Source: Spongospora subterranea f. sp. subterranea (taxonomy: Eukaryota > Endomyxa: Phytomyxea > Phytomyxea > Plasmodiophorida). From it: 64,000 nucleotides of DNA. The position numbers and the translations under genes were made by a program. The DNA is taken from NCBI GenBank assembly GCA_049724395.1, contig JAUGWO010000247.1:34508-98507 (forward strand), in the 5' to 3' direction. The notes beneath the pieces were generated by a model. The model ran no database searches. It saw only the letters and a program-made list of their open reading frames with translations, and had not been told where the DNA came from. This document shows positions 32,996 through 44,593 of the stretch, piece by piece (position 1 is the stretch's first letter; each line of letters begins with the position of its first letter).

Positions 32996-34340
32996 ATGGA
33001 TATCTCTGCCATAGAGAGAAAATGTATTTTGACTAGTGATCAACACCTGGCTGTTTTCCACTTTCTTGCAGCAAGAAAAAAGGATTCTGACGGTTCTCAC
33101 GAATTGATGAAAGGCACAGTCCCTGCCGCTGCTGCACTTTTCCAAGTGACCGAAGCTACCATCCGGAAAATTTACAATCGTGGCCGTCAATTTTTGGCTA
33201 AAGGAAATTTGATTCCCGACGTGGCAGCTCGACATTCTGGCAGATCTGGTCAAAAACAAAGTGTGGATTCGGATGTGGAGGCCATCTCCGCAATCCCGTT
33301 GACATTACGTCAAAATATTCGCACAATGGCACACAACTTGAAAATTTTTAAAACCACACTATGTCGCCGTATCAAGGAGCAAACAATCATCAAGCCACAC
33401 ACCAGCGCTATCAAACCAACTTTGAACGAAAAGAACCGCCTGGATCGTGTGCTGTACTGCATTTCCCACCTGAACTTCAATCCACTGCGCAATGAGTATT
33501 CGTTCGACGCCATGTTCATCACGATCCATATCGATGAAAAATGGTTTCTATTTGACGAAAGCAAGCAATCGCTATTATTTGGCAGCAGGGGAGGAACCTC
33601 CACATCGCATGGTCAAAAGCAAGAGTTTTATTAACAAGGTGATGTTCATGGCGGCGGTCGCAAGACCACGGTACGATTCAAATACCCAGAGAATGTTTGA
33701 CGGAAAATTAGGTATTGGGCTTTTGTTAAAGCCGAACCTGAGAGAAGGAATAGTAAGAACAGGCGAGCAGGAACAATGGAGACCAAAGCTATCACTTCCA
33801 TCGGAAGAGTAGAGATCATCAATATGATGACAGCAAACGTTTTTCCGGCAATTGCAGAAAAATGGCCCCGGGGATCGGCAGGAAAGATTTATTTACAGCA
33901 GGATAATGCTAAACCATGCTCGAGGAGATGACCCAACCATTTCAGCAGCATTAGAAACTCTAAAGGAACAAGGATGTGAAATTCAAATATGGCAACAGCC
34001 GGCTAACAGCCCGGATTTGAATGTGCTAGATTTTGGATTTTTCCGCGCTATCCAGAGCTTACAACATCAACTGCCTCAGAGTGGAATATATGACCTTATT
34101 CGTGCAACAGAGAAGGCGTTCATGGAGATTGAATAAACGGCGTTGATCAATGTCTTCTTAACCCTGCAAGGGTGCATGCTTGAGGTAATGACTTGCAATG
34201 GAGGCAATAATTACAGGATACCACACATGGGGAAGGCGAAGCTAATCAGATCTAATGCACTTCCGACTTGGTTGAATTGCCCAGTCGAAGTCGTTAACCA
34301 AGCCCAAAAATTAATTATTGACTGTGTGACGAACCCATAA
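32996..34340 (+). pseudogene. mariner transposase 1, frame-broken
   Basis: Starts at ATG 32996 (MDISAIERK). A helix-turn-helix N-terminus (AAALFQVTEATIRKIYNRG) is followed by the first catalytic Asp block TIHIDEKWFLFDESKQ. The frame shifts at about 33605, then reads FINKVMFMAAVARPRYDSNT, shifts again at about 33810, and loses the normal second Asp block. It ends with NSPDLNVLDFGFFRAIQSLQ (third Asp) and a stop at 34134, after which the C-terminus continues in a new frame to 34340. The motif spacing is that of the DD39D mariner group found in plants and several protists. At least three frame breaks make it inactive. Confidence 0.88.
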
Positions 34341-34676
34341 AATAAATTTTCGAGGTTTCGAAAAAAAACAATGTGCCAACTTAAGCTTATTTTTCATCCG
34401 ATTTTCTTGCTCGAAGTTGCATAAGCTGCATGCGTGACAACCAGATTTAAGAGTGCCAACCGGAATTTTTTTCAATTTATTTTTATCACACTGAACTCGA
34501 CAATAGTTCGACAAATTAACAGCTACAGGGGTAATATTGGTAATTGTAGATAGGCAACTTCGCGTAGAATCCGACAATATTTTTTTGAAAATTTTGCGAG
34601 CAAGTTCAAGTACTGTAGGGCAGTGTTAAGAAGGACCATCCAGCATATATCCATTGATAGAGGAGACAATCGCCAT

Positions 34677-36390
34677 TATGGGACCTAACTCAGGATCACG
34701 TTTCACATGTAGTATTGGGCGTAGATCATCGTGGGACCTAAGTCAGGATCACACGTTTCACACGTAGTATTGGGCGTAGATCTTCGTGGGACCTAAGTCA
34801 GGATCACGTTTCACATGTAGTATTGGGCGTAGATCATCGTGGGACCTAAGTCAGGATCACACGTTTCACACGTAGTATTGGGCGTAGATCTTCGTGGGAC
34901 CTAAGTCAGGATCACGTTTCACATGTAGTATTGGGCGTAGATCATCGTGGGACCTAAGTCAGGATCACGTTTCACATGTAGTATTGGGCGTAGATCATCG
35001 TGGGACCTAAGTCAGGATCACGTTTCACATGTAGTATTGGGCGTAGATCATCGTGGGACCTAAGTCAGGATCACGTTTCAAATGTAGTGTTGGGCGTAGA
35101 TCTTCGTGGGACCTAAGTCAGGATCACGTTTCAAATGTAGTGTTGGGCGTAGATCTTCGTGGGACCTAAGTCAGGATCACGTTTCACATGTAGTATTGGG
35201 CGTAAATCATCGTGGGACCTAAGTCAGGATCACGTTTCAAATGTAGTGTTGGGCGTAGATCTTCGTGGGACCTAAGTCAGGATCACGTTTCACATGTTGT
35301 ATTGGACGTAGATCTTCGTGGGACCGTGGGACCTAACTCAGGATCACGTTTCACATGTAGTGTTGGGCGTAGATCTTCGTGGGACCTAAGTCAGGATCAC
35401 GTTTCACATGTAGTATTGGGCGTAGATCATCGTGGGACCTAAGTCAGGATCACGATTCACATGTAGTGTTGGGCGTAGATCTTCGTGGGACCTAACTCAG
35501 GATCACGTTTCACATGTAGTATTGGGCGTAGATCATCGTGGGACCTAAGTCAGGATCACACGTTTCACACGTAGTATTGGGCGTAGATATCTTCGTGGGA
35601 CCTAAGTCAGGATCACGTTTCACATGTAGTATTGGGCGTAGATCATCGTGGGACCTAAGTCAGGATCACGATTCACATGTAGTGTTGGGCGTAGATCTTC
35701 GTGGGACCTAAGTCAGGATCACGATTCACATGTAGTGTTGGGCGTAGATCTTCGTGGGACCTAAGTCAGGATCACGATTCACATGTAGTGTTGGGCGTAG
35801 ATCTTCGTGGGACCTAAGTCAGGATCACGTTTCACATGTAGTGTTGGGCGTAGATCTTCGTGGGACCTAACTCAGGATCACGTTTCACATGTAGTGTTGG
35901 GCGTAGATCTTCGTGGGACCTAACTCAGGATCACGTTTCACATGTAGTATTGGGCGTAGATCATCGTGGGACCTAAGTCAGGATCACACGTTTCACACGT
36001 AGTATTGGGCGTAGATCTTCGTGGGACCTAAGTCAGGATCACGTTTCACATGTAGTATTGGGCGTAGATCATCGTGGGACCTAAGTCAGGATCACGATTC
36101 ACATGTAGTGTTGGGCGTAGATCTTCGTGGGACCTAAGTCAGGATCACGATTCACATGTAGTGTTGGGCGTAGATCTTCGTGGGACCTAAGTCAGGATCA
36201 CGTTTCACATGTAGTGTTGGGCGTAGATCTTCGTGGGACCTAAGTCAGGATCACGATTCACATGTAGTGTTGGGCGTAGATCTTCGTGGGACCTAAGTCA
36301 GGATCACGATTCACATGTAGTGTTGGGCGTAGATCTTCGTGGGACCTAAGTCAGGATCACGTTTCACATTTAGTACTGGGCGTAAATCAT
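34677..36390 (+). repeat. 53-bp minisatellite, about 32 units
   Basis: The unit is GTGGGACCTAAGTCAGGATC, ACGTTTCACATGTAGTATTG, GGCGTAGATCATC. Variants alternate ATCATC/ATCTTC at the end, TATTG/TGTTG in the middle, GTTTC/GATTC, CTAAG/CTAAC, and a 2-bp longer form (ACACGTTTCACACG). Variant types cluster and recur in blocks, indicating segmental duplication of multi-unit blocks. It begins about 300 bases inside the second mariner's left part and ends 8 bases before its transposase ATG. It has no similarity to the 77-bp array. Confidence 0.95.
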
Positions 36391-36398
36391 CGTTAACA

Positions 36399-37760
36399 AT
36401 GGATCCCTCTGAGGTCGAATTGCGAAAAAAGCAGCTGAGCGATGATGAGCGCCGTGCCATTTTTGATTTTCTCAGTGTCAGAAGGAAGAATCAGGATGTG
36501 TCAGATAAGTTAATGATAGGGACCATCTCCGCCGCAGCAACACGATTCACAGTCACTGAAACCTCCATCAGAAAAATCTACAATCGTGGCTGTCAATCAT
36601 TATCATAAGGGAGGTTGATACCTGATACAGCAGCAAGGCATATTGGCAGGCCCGAACGTAAGAAGGTAGTTACTTTAAACCTTGAGGCAATCATGCCTAC
36701 TATTCCGTTGACATTGCGCCAAAACATTCGCTCGACGGCGTATTACTTGAATGTTTTCAAAAGCACTTTGCATCGCCGTAAAGGAAGGAGGATTAATAAA
36801 GCCCCATACTAACGCTATCAAACCCTATTTGACCGAGCGGAACAAAGTCGACCGCATTCAATTCTGCATCTCTCATCTCGACGTGAATCCGTCGAACAAT
36901 GATTACAGTTTTGACCTGATGATGAATACTGTGCATATAGACGAAAAGTGATTTTATTTGACCAAAACTAACCAAGGGAACTATTTGGCGATAGGCCAAG
37001 ACCTTCCTCATCGTGCAGCAGCAAAAAATAAGAGATTCATCACAAAGGTGATGTTTCTAGCGGCGGTAGCACGGCCACGGTACGATACGAGTTCCAAGCA
37101 AGTGTTCGACGGAAAAATCGGAAACTGGCCATTCGTATACAGAGAACCTGCAAAAAGGAAAAACAAAAACCGGCCTGCTGGAACAATGGAGACAAAAGCA
37201 TGTACATCAGTTGGAAAGCCAGAAATCTGTAATATGCTTATCTCGAGAGGTATTTCCAGCAATACGAGAAAAATGGCCTAGAACATGGGCTGGTCAATCA
37301 CATAGCAGAATCTATGTGCAGAAGGATAACGCAAGGCCACACCCAGATGGCAATGACCCGATCATTAAGGACGCATTAAAGGGCCAAGATTGCCTAATCC
37401 AACTGTGTCACAACTGGCCAATAGTCCCGATCTCAACGTACTCGACTTAGGATTCTTTCGATCCATACAAAGTCTGCAGCATCAACTGCCGCAAAGAAAC
37501 ATCGACGAACTTATTCTTGCAACAGAGAAAGCGTTCAGTGATTTGGAGCCTGTTGCCCTGAATAACGTGGTCCTAACCTTACAAGTCTGTATGATCGAAA
37601 TAATGAAAGATCAAGGCAACAACAAATATAAAGTCCCGCATTTGGTAAAAACGGCGTTGTCGAGAAAACACCAACTTTTTCAATCGCTGTCTTGCCCTGA
37701 AGACCTTGTCACTCAGGCTATGTCGCATTTGACTCGGTGTGACTGGGTACGTTCACCAAT
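36399..37760 (+). pseudogene. mariner transposase 2, frame-broken
   Basis: Starts at ATG 36399 (MDPSEVELRKKQLSDDER). Blocks match copy 1: TRFTVTETSIRKIYNRG, then stop; IPLTLRQNIRSTAYYLNVF; TVHIDEK (first Asp) with the following Trp codon changed to a stop (TGA, 36949-36951); VMFLAAVARPRYD; VQKDNARPH (second Asp); NSPDLNVLDLGFFRSIQSLQ (third Asp). The C-terminus runs to about 37760. At least five breaks are present. It is clearly diverged from copy 1 in sequence, so the two are not a recent duplication. Confidence 0.88.
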
Positions 37761-37784
37761 AAATTCGTTTCGAAACCTTTTTCT

Positions 37785-37832
37785 GGGACAAAAAAATATC
37801 CGTTTCGAAACCTTTTTATGGGACAGAGGGAG
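37785..37832 (-). repeat. right terminal inverted repeat of composite mariner
   Basis: Reading inward on the minus strand: CTCCCTCTGTCCCATAAAAA then GGTTTCGAAAC. A second partial copy (GTCCCAGAAAAAGGTTTCGA) lies immediately inside, a local duplication of the TIR inner half. TA follows at 37833-37834. Confidence 0.88.
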
Positions 37833-37834
37833 TA

Positions 37835-38363
37835 TATCTTAAAGGAATAATTAAATCATGACTCATCATCTTCATGTTTTTTAAAACCTGTTGAGGGAGC
37901 AACTTCGTTAGTTTAGTCTTACTTATTGTAAAATCAGTTCCTTTGTTTTCCGTAATTGCCTTGGTTGTTATTGAGCGGTGGGCTTTGATATTCTGGCAAC
38001 AAATTTTCAACGTCAAACAGTCAATTCAGTCACGAGGCGATTGGTGTATTCCCATGTAATCATACGTTTGATTACCAAAAATTTTCAACCAATCGACGGC
38101 TTGCGACCTCAACAATCCGCTGGGGTACGTGATGAAAGTTGCATATACCTGCTACATCATTGTAATTTTGTCGCTCCTGGAAATAGTATGAAAAATCGAA
38201 TTCTTAGAGCGTCGCTGCTGGCGAGCCACACAACCGGCTAATGCTTATCAAACACCCAGGGAATCCAAAAGACATTTTAAATATATACTCACATATACAA
38301 CGATATGCCTAGCTTGTAAAGTAAACCAAATCCATTTTTGTGAGGTGCCAGAAGTTGCGATGA
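37835..38363. other. intergenic, nothing recognised
   Basis: AT-rich sequence between the mariner right end and the 3' end of the coiled-coil gene. No supported frame. Confidence 0.4.
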
Positions 38364-39551
38364 TTACTCGAAAAAGAGAACACAGTCATCATCGGCACTG
38401 AGAGCGACTTGTCTGCTGATTGGAAGCATTTCGGCGGAGACGCTAGCAAAAGGCCTCTTCACAGATCTATTGCTTAGATCATGGGTTGTAGAGAAAGTAG
38501 TTTTTTCATCAAAAGAAACACACTTTGCAGACCTAACTTGAGAGTTTGCTTGAATAGCGGGCTGCCCCCCTGTGGTTCGTGGCAGATCCATGTTGCGAAG
38601 TTCAGAATTTGCGCAGGCAGTAATGCGCTTTTCGAGCGCCGCCAATTGCCGATGACATGCTTGCATTCTCATTTGCTGTCTTTGTAAACATTTACCTTGG
38701 TCCAAAAACTGCCGAAGTGTCCGGCATCTCGATTCTGTTTCCTCCCCATTCCGAACTTCATTTTTGACCTGCATCGCAACTGTGCTCTGCAGCTCGCGAA
38801 CATGTGACAGGTCTTCCCGAGACGCTGCCAATTTTCCTTAAATACAGTTATTAGAATCTGTTTTTGACGAAGAATATCTATTACTCTGAAGCTCCGACTC
38901 AGCTTTTTCCAACGAAGAATAATCAACGTTGGATTTTATTTCATCAAGCCGTACTTGTTTGTAAGTTGAAAGCAGATTAAATTCTTGTTCGAACGATTCG
39001 CTGTAAAATTCATAAAATACTATTCATGTCAGTGCCGCATAGACGAACCACAGCCATTTTTTTATGCGGTTGGTCTCAACTGATTCGTTCTCATACTGCA
39101 TTAATCGGCACTTAAGACTGTGGCAATCGATTGACTCTACGACAATTCAAGTCAGAAAAAATACATGCGTTTGCATCAACAAAAACGGACTAACAAACAA
39201 TACAAATGGTTCTCAATGTTTTTAATTCGATTATAGATTGCATGTACGCGCTTTTGCACATGTTTGCGTTCAAAAAAGGATTTTTAAACTATTTTTCTAT
39301 CTGTGTAAGTGAGTGTCCATTCGAGTTTTTTGCGGTCACTACCGATATTATTCGATAACAGTCGGTCATCAAAACCAGGCTCGAGCTTCAACATCTGCGA
39401 TTCTAGTAACGCACGATGACGGCGAACTAGATTCATTCGGCATCAGAAGCGTATTGCCCACAATCCTGTGATTCTTCACACCTTCTCGTTCGGCGTCGCG
39501 TATACGCTGAATGTCGGCCATCAGCGCTGATATTGTGTCCGGCCTGGTCAT
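38364..39551 (-). CDS. coiled-coil protein of unknown family
   Basis: The minus-strand gene probably starts at ATG 39551 (MTRPDTISALMADIQRIRDA). The main exon pair is 38990-38885 and 38836-38364, joined by a 48-nt GT-AG intron in phase 1. The joined part reads EIKSNVDYSSLEKAESELQ, then KLAASREDLSHVRELQ, then CHRQLAALEKRITACA: heptad-rich helices over about 110 residues. A polar tail (VSFDEKTTFSTTHDLSN, SVKRPF) ends at the stop. The overall plan (helical body plus charged tail) resembles kinetochore or centrosome subunits, but I cannot assign it. The exon(s) between 39360 and 39000 are not resolved. Confidence 0.5.
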
Positions 39552-40492
39552 CGTTTTAGAAAATCAATCGCTTCAATAACCGAACCTTAAAGAACTTGAT
39601 GCACTGAATGATTACGCTCAACGGTACCACAATGGTTATTGACAGGCGCAGCCAGTTCACGTAATGACAGCTGGAAATGTTACATTGGCATTGACATGGT
39701 GAGTATCCCTGTGGGTGTAAACACACATTAGCTGTGGCTCGATACAGGATTTGTATTCCGTTGACATAGACACATGGAAATCCCGTTTCTCAAATGGTAA
39801 TGGTTGATGCTAGAAGAGTCGCCATCAAAAGCCTTCGATAGTGTAACCAAGTATATAATGCATAAAGGCTTTGTCCATTGTAATCATCCTCACAACGTGT
39901 CCTTGGTCTTCGTTTTTGAGCTTCTTTCTCAGCCGTTACTAAGCCATTCCTTCGAATACCTATGTTTCTATCATCACCAAAGACAAAATGATTTAGCATG
40001 CGATTTTCAAATTTGTTGTTCGTCCTTGCCAAGGCTCAGCAATCTCAATGTGAATACGATTTTGTGATTTTTGACCACCCCTTCGTCTACTTTGATCATA
40101 ATTGACAGTTAGCTGGCCTTTGAAGCCTTGGACGCTGTTTTCTCCATCATGCCTAAAGTACGTCTGATGTCAAATCAGGACATGTAGCCTGCGACGTCAT
40201 CATTCATCCGGACTCAAAGAGCGGACTCTATGTTCTCAAAAGCGACTGAAAGTACGGCAATACGACATCGCTGATCTAACTTTAGGCAAAGGGAAGCCAT
40301 TATAAATGTTAAGACGCTGGATCAGCTGAGCGACAAGGGAGCAACAGTGCGCTTTGGAAAAACTTTATCCGTATATTTTGGGCAACATGTGCGCTTTTAC
40401 CGTCATCAAATAAATTCTAGCATAATGATAGGTTCCTTTTTGAGCTATGTATTCAGGATATATTGGACGTATTTCGGAGAGAGTTGGTGGCT
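39552..40492. other. unassigned region
   Basis: Only short frames on both strands. It separates the coiled-coil gene's 5' end from the 3' end of the TALE gene. No repeat or RNA gene is recognised. Confidence 0.35.
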
Positions 40493-41692
40493 TTACCGGC
40501 CGTCGGCTACAAGCGCCAAATCGGCCTCCATCTGATTAAATGATTCTCGCTCTCGATCCCCGCGTTCTACGAACTTCTGCTTATTCGGGATCCAGATGCG
40601 TTTTCGCGTGTTTGTGAACCAGTTTACAACTTGTGACAGCGTCAGCTGCGTAATTTTAGCCAACTCTTTCTGGAAAACATACAAAATGAGCATTTCCCCG
40701 CATACGAGAGCAAAGTCTTCCGTTAAGATACAAACATCCTGCATGGACTAAACCATAGAAGTTTTCATACCTTGTCATCATCATCGGGGTATGGCCAGTT
40801 AAGGTGGTCCATGAACCAATTCTGCATAACGGTAACAGCCGATGCTGGTAACTACAACGCTACGTAAGTAACAGCAATCATCGTATGGGAATAACGGACT
40901 GACACGATGACGAGGCTTCTTGACTGATTCATTCCCATATTGCCGGGAAGGCAACGCATATGTGTCAGCGCGGCGCTTGAAGCCTGTAACATTAACGGCG
41001 TGTGACTGTTCCGTCAAACTCAATGCCGGCATTCGCATGTCCTGAGGTTGGCTGGCCATGATTGGCGACACGAACACGCTCTGATAGGGTGGGTTTCCCG
41101 CCGTGAATGGCGACCCGCCTGCGAAACTGGCTTGGAACCGACGATCCAGCTCGCGTGAGGCGTCGTTCATTAATACAATGGCTGGTTGCGCCTGCTCTAC
41201 CCGATTGATTACCTTTCTTGGTTCGTGCTCTGAGCAAAACAAAATTATCATCAACGAAGATTTGAACTCAATGCACAAAAGAAAACGGGCGTTGATTTTG
41301 CTGAAAGTCAACACACAAAGTCTCCCAGGCATATTCAGCGATTCATTTCAATATTACCATAGAACAGAGCAGAACGGTTTTGTGAATCATGAAAAATGGA
41401 AACCGTATGCCCACAACAAATTGAAGCAATTACCATATTTCAAAACAGGAAATCTATCCATGGACATCATGGGATGATGCGGATTCATGGATAGAGTTTG
41501 ACGATGCATTGACCCATCTAAGGTTGATCCATAAAACGCAAACGGATCGCTGACTGGAGCCGTCGGCGGGGACGCGAATTGATCGAAAATCGGCCCATAT
41601 GGGACGTTGCTTATGTTTGCTCCCGACCCATTTGTAATTGGTTGGCGTGGAGGCGGATTTGACCTTGACATGTACATCGGTTCCCTTTGCAT
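40493..41692 (-). CDS. TALE-class homeodomain protein, four exons
   Basis: Exons 41692-41434, 41229-40904, 40851-40771 and 40669-40493 join in phase across introns of 204, 52, 101 nt to give 280 residues. The homeodomain spans the last three exons: KKPRHR, then LPASAVTVMQNWFMDHLNWP, then YPDDDDK, then KELAKITQLTLSQVVNWFTN and TRKRIW. The three extra residues between helices 1 and 2 (the PYP loop) and NWFTNTRKR in the recognition helix define the TALE class. TALE proteins are DNA-binding regulators that often act as heterodimers. The N-terminal 180 residues are Pro/Ser/Met-rich and disordered. HLNWPYP, with Trp where most members have Asn or His, is unusual. Confidence 0.88.
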
Positions 41693-44593
41693 TTTAGTAA
41701 TAGATTTGTGACCTGACCTAGCGCTTGAGAAATGAAATCAACCGGCCCGAACCGTGACACAACTTAGAATTTGGAGTTGACTCACCATCGTGAACCCGGA
41801 GATAGTTATCGCTCGGCAACACAATTACACGATGGCTCACATGTCAGAGTTTTGTTGCATGTGTGAAATGCAAGTCCAGATTCATTTGGGTTGTCCTTCA
41901 ATCGATTTTATACAACATTAATGTTTTGCTTCCCTTAGCCGAGTTTTGCTTATTGATAGTTGACAAAGTAGCAATAACGCCAGCACCAAATCGTCAATTT
42001 GGCCAAAGTGAATTTTTCAGCGCTGCGGTATACAATTCTTGAAATTGGCCATTGCCCAATAATTAAACAGTCAAACAATGGCAAGTGCAGGAGCGATCTG
42101 GGGTCTCGATGCAAACAATGATTGGAAGTTACATGACAATGTTGACAGAATACCCTATACATTACACGTGCCATACGTGTACAATTTTCTTTCTCATACC
42201 TCCATTGTTAAATAAGCCTTTCCCCCTGGATATTTAGATAAAGCTTTGCCAAAAAAACGTGGGTGATATAACATATGTGGTTTGAAAGGATAATGGGCGC
42301 ATGCTCAGCTTTCGGCGGCATGGAGAGGTGAATCATGCCGATGCAGTTGTGTCTTAGGCCTACAAAGGATGACAATCATGGTTTTACTTGTTGAGAGGTC
42401 AACACGCGCGATTTGAAGCACCGATGATGATCCGAACCGGTGCCACTAATTCGGACCTGATGGCATTATTCGTGATGCAGTAAACTGAATTCTCATTGAC
42501 ATTTCTGGAATGGGTAAGAAGCGGAGTGCATCATCTCGAGCCACAGAAAGCAATTACGTTAGTCAAACTTGCTGTTTTATTCTGAAAATTTGCAAAATGC
42601 AAGAATGCAGATAAGCAACTCGAAACAAGAAAAAAGCGGCCGAGCGTTTCTTGGCGCTCGCGATGGAGGCGTGTAGTCAGGGAAGCCATTGAATCCGGGC
42701 AAATTATTTTACAGCATTTGCACCTGATGCAATGCGGGACAACAGATTTTCATGAAAAGCCATGATTCGATGAAAGAAATCCAGTTCTTTGCTGGTTCCA
42801 AGTCCTCAAAACCCAGCTGGTATGAAGGCCAGGCAACCTGCGGAAGACTTGTAATGTAGGTCAAATGTATCATACATCACACTCTATAGTCAAAAATCGA
42901 GTCTGTAGCCATACTTTATAAGGCGTGTCCACAACTTGTCTGACCACAGACTCTCAGTCACCACCTGCACTGAGCGGGACAACAAATCTGTAATTTACGG
43001 TTGTTGGCACAATCGTGATACATCACAGCGCCCTAATAGTTTAACACACTTATAACACCGTACGGCATTTCGCTTTGCCGACTCCGGTCATCTTTGATCA
43101 TCAATTCATCATTCCGATCTGCAACGCATTGTGGATGGTCAACGTATATGGTGATCCACAAATGTTCAGGGCAGATCACAGCAGTAGTGTAATGCCATTA
43201 TGCACGGTATGTTTCAACCAGCAACGATAAACCCATGACTTGTTGGCGGGGCTGTGCCAAATTTACCTTCGGTAGTATTTGGTCATATCGTACTGAGTCA
43301 ATGCTCAATATTGGCTCGGTCTTCCAATACTCCCACATCTCAGATATTTAATAATACAATTCGTGAATGCGGTACTGTCGACTTCTGACCAAAGAGTCGG
43401 CTGTTGTCCAAGTTTCAATAAAAAAACACAATTCTCACAATCAACTGGTTTAACTAATCGCGTCTCATCAACCGCTGCCTGAATCGCTCCACAATATACA
43501 TTAGTCTGGACTCGTGAAACCCACCCAGTGGATGAAGTCGATGTGTGTTTTTGAACGGTTCCAAGTGTTTGCCAAGTTATAGCTTCCAGCTTCGACGTGC
43601 TGGAACTGCAGGCTCCCGGACAAAGGAGCCGATTGCCCCATCACCGTCCCTATCTACAAGGGCAGGCTTTTTGTGTTTTGTAAATTACACTTTACGGTTT
43701 CCGTGCAATTCATGTCGTCGAAATGACCATATAGGCAATGGCATGCCCTGTCTTCTACATACCATTTGACCCGCACTTCAGACACAGTTTCCGACTTTTC
43801 AAGCACCAGTTTGAGCCTTGTAATCAGTGATTTCAATGAACTTGACGGTAAACGATTTCAGCAAAAAATTTCAACTGTGATTTGTGCAATGAATAAGTGT
43901 TTCCTGTTTGTCTTAAAACTTTGTGATGCCTGTGTCGTTCAATTGAATTAACAATCTGAGATCGCATCAGTGCCACCCTCTCATGGGCAAGTCAATTCTA
44001 ATCATTACACCTATCAGACCTCGAAGAGTATATGCAGCTGTGACAGAATCTGCTCAACTGCTAGCAAAATTATCTCGACACAACCAGATTCACTTACACT
44101 ACGTTCCAAGCCATGTTCTCCAAAAGTGACATATCCGACAATGACAAGTTCGAAGCATAGGGGGACGAAGCAATGAATTGATCAACTAGCAAAAAATTAC
44201 GGGAACTATTGGGACCAAAATAGAGCATTTACCATACTTGGGAACTAGGAAAGAAGTAAATTGAAACACTACCTGAACGCGAACATCAAACGCAGTCACT
44301 TCTTAAACTACCCAAATAGAAACCCGCTTCGCAAAATACCAGGTGAGTCGATGTCACACATGCTAATTATCAGGCGCGAACTGGACATAGCAGATATTGA
44401 CAACATTTCAGCAACATTGGAATGGAAAGCACTAACAAGTGCAGGCACTGCGATAGACATCCCGAAACAATCGAACATCAAGTATTACAATGCGAAAAGC
44501 AAAAAAATCGACTGAAGAAATGCAGACAAAGCACATTCCCGATACCTACGTCAACTCAGCAAATTGGAGCCATGAGAAGGCCATGACAAATGG
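41693..44593. other. long gene-poor interval
   Basis: About 2.9 kb without a supported gene. Scattered short frames at 43.5-44.5 kb do not resemble proteins. It includes the TALE promoter at the left. Several short GGGACAACA-containing segments (near 42736 and 42977) recur, hinting at old repeats, but no unit could be defined. Confidence 0.35.

Larger units (their letters stand above)
31720..37832 (+). mobile_element. composite mariner: two elements head to tail between one TIR pair
   Basis: Bounded on the left by TA then CTCCCTCCGTCCCATAAAAA (31720) and on the right by the inverse complement of CTCCCTCTGTCCCATAAAAA ending at 37832, then TA. These are Tc1/mariner-type inverted repeats with TA target sites. 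Inside are two transposase pseudogenes of the same family in the same orientation. The middle junction (about 34330-34380) carries inner parts of a right end and of a left end (GGTTTCGAAA and AATGTGCCAACTTAAG). That left-end segment matches the sequence just inside the outer left TIR (about 31750-31835). The CTCCCTCCGTCCC outer tips are missing from both sides of the junction. The pair therefore looks like a fusion by TIR-to-TIR recombination or deletion. Confidence 0.85.

Noticed and set aside
35212-35442. ORF inside the 53-bp repeat array
   Set aside because: It is repeat sequence read through; the peptide is periodic and starts at a non-ATG codon, so there is no reason to call a gene.
31951-36390. 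CRISPR array
   Set aside because: The repeats are contiguous without unique spacers and sit inside a eukaryotic transposon.
34677-36390. centromeric or telomeric satellite
   Set aside because: The array is short (1.7 kb), has a defined position inside a mariner and no telomere-like unit.
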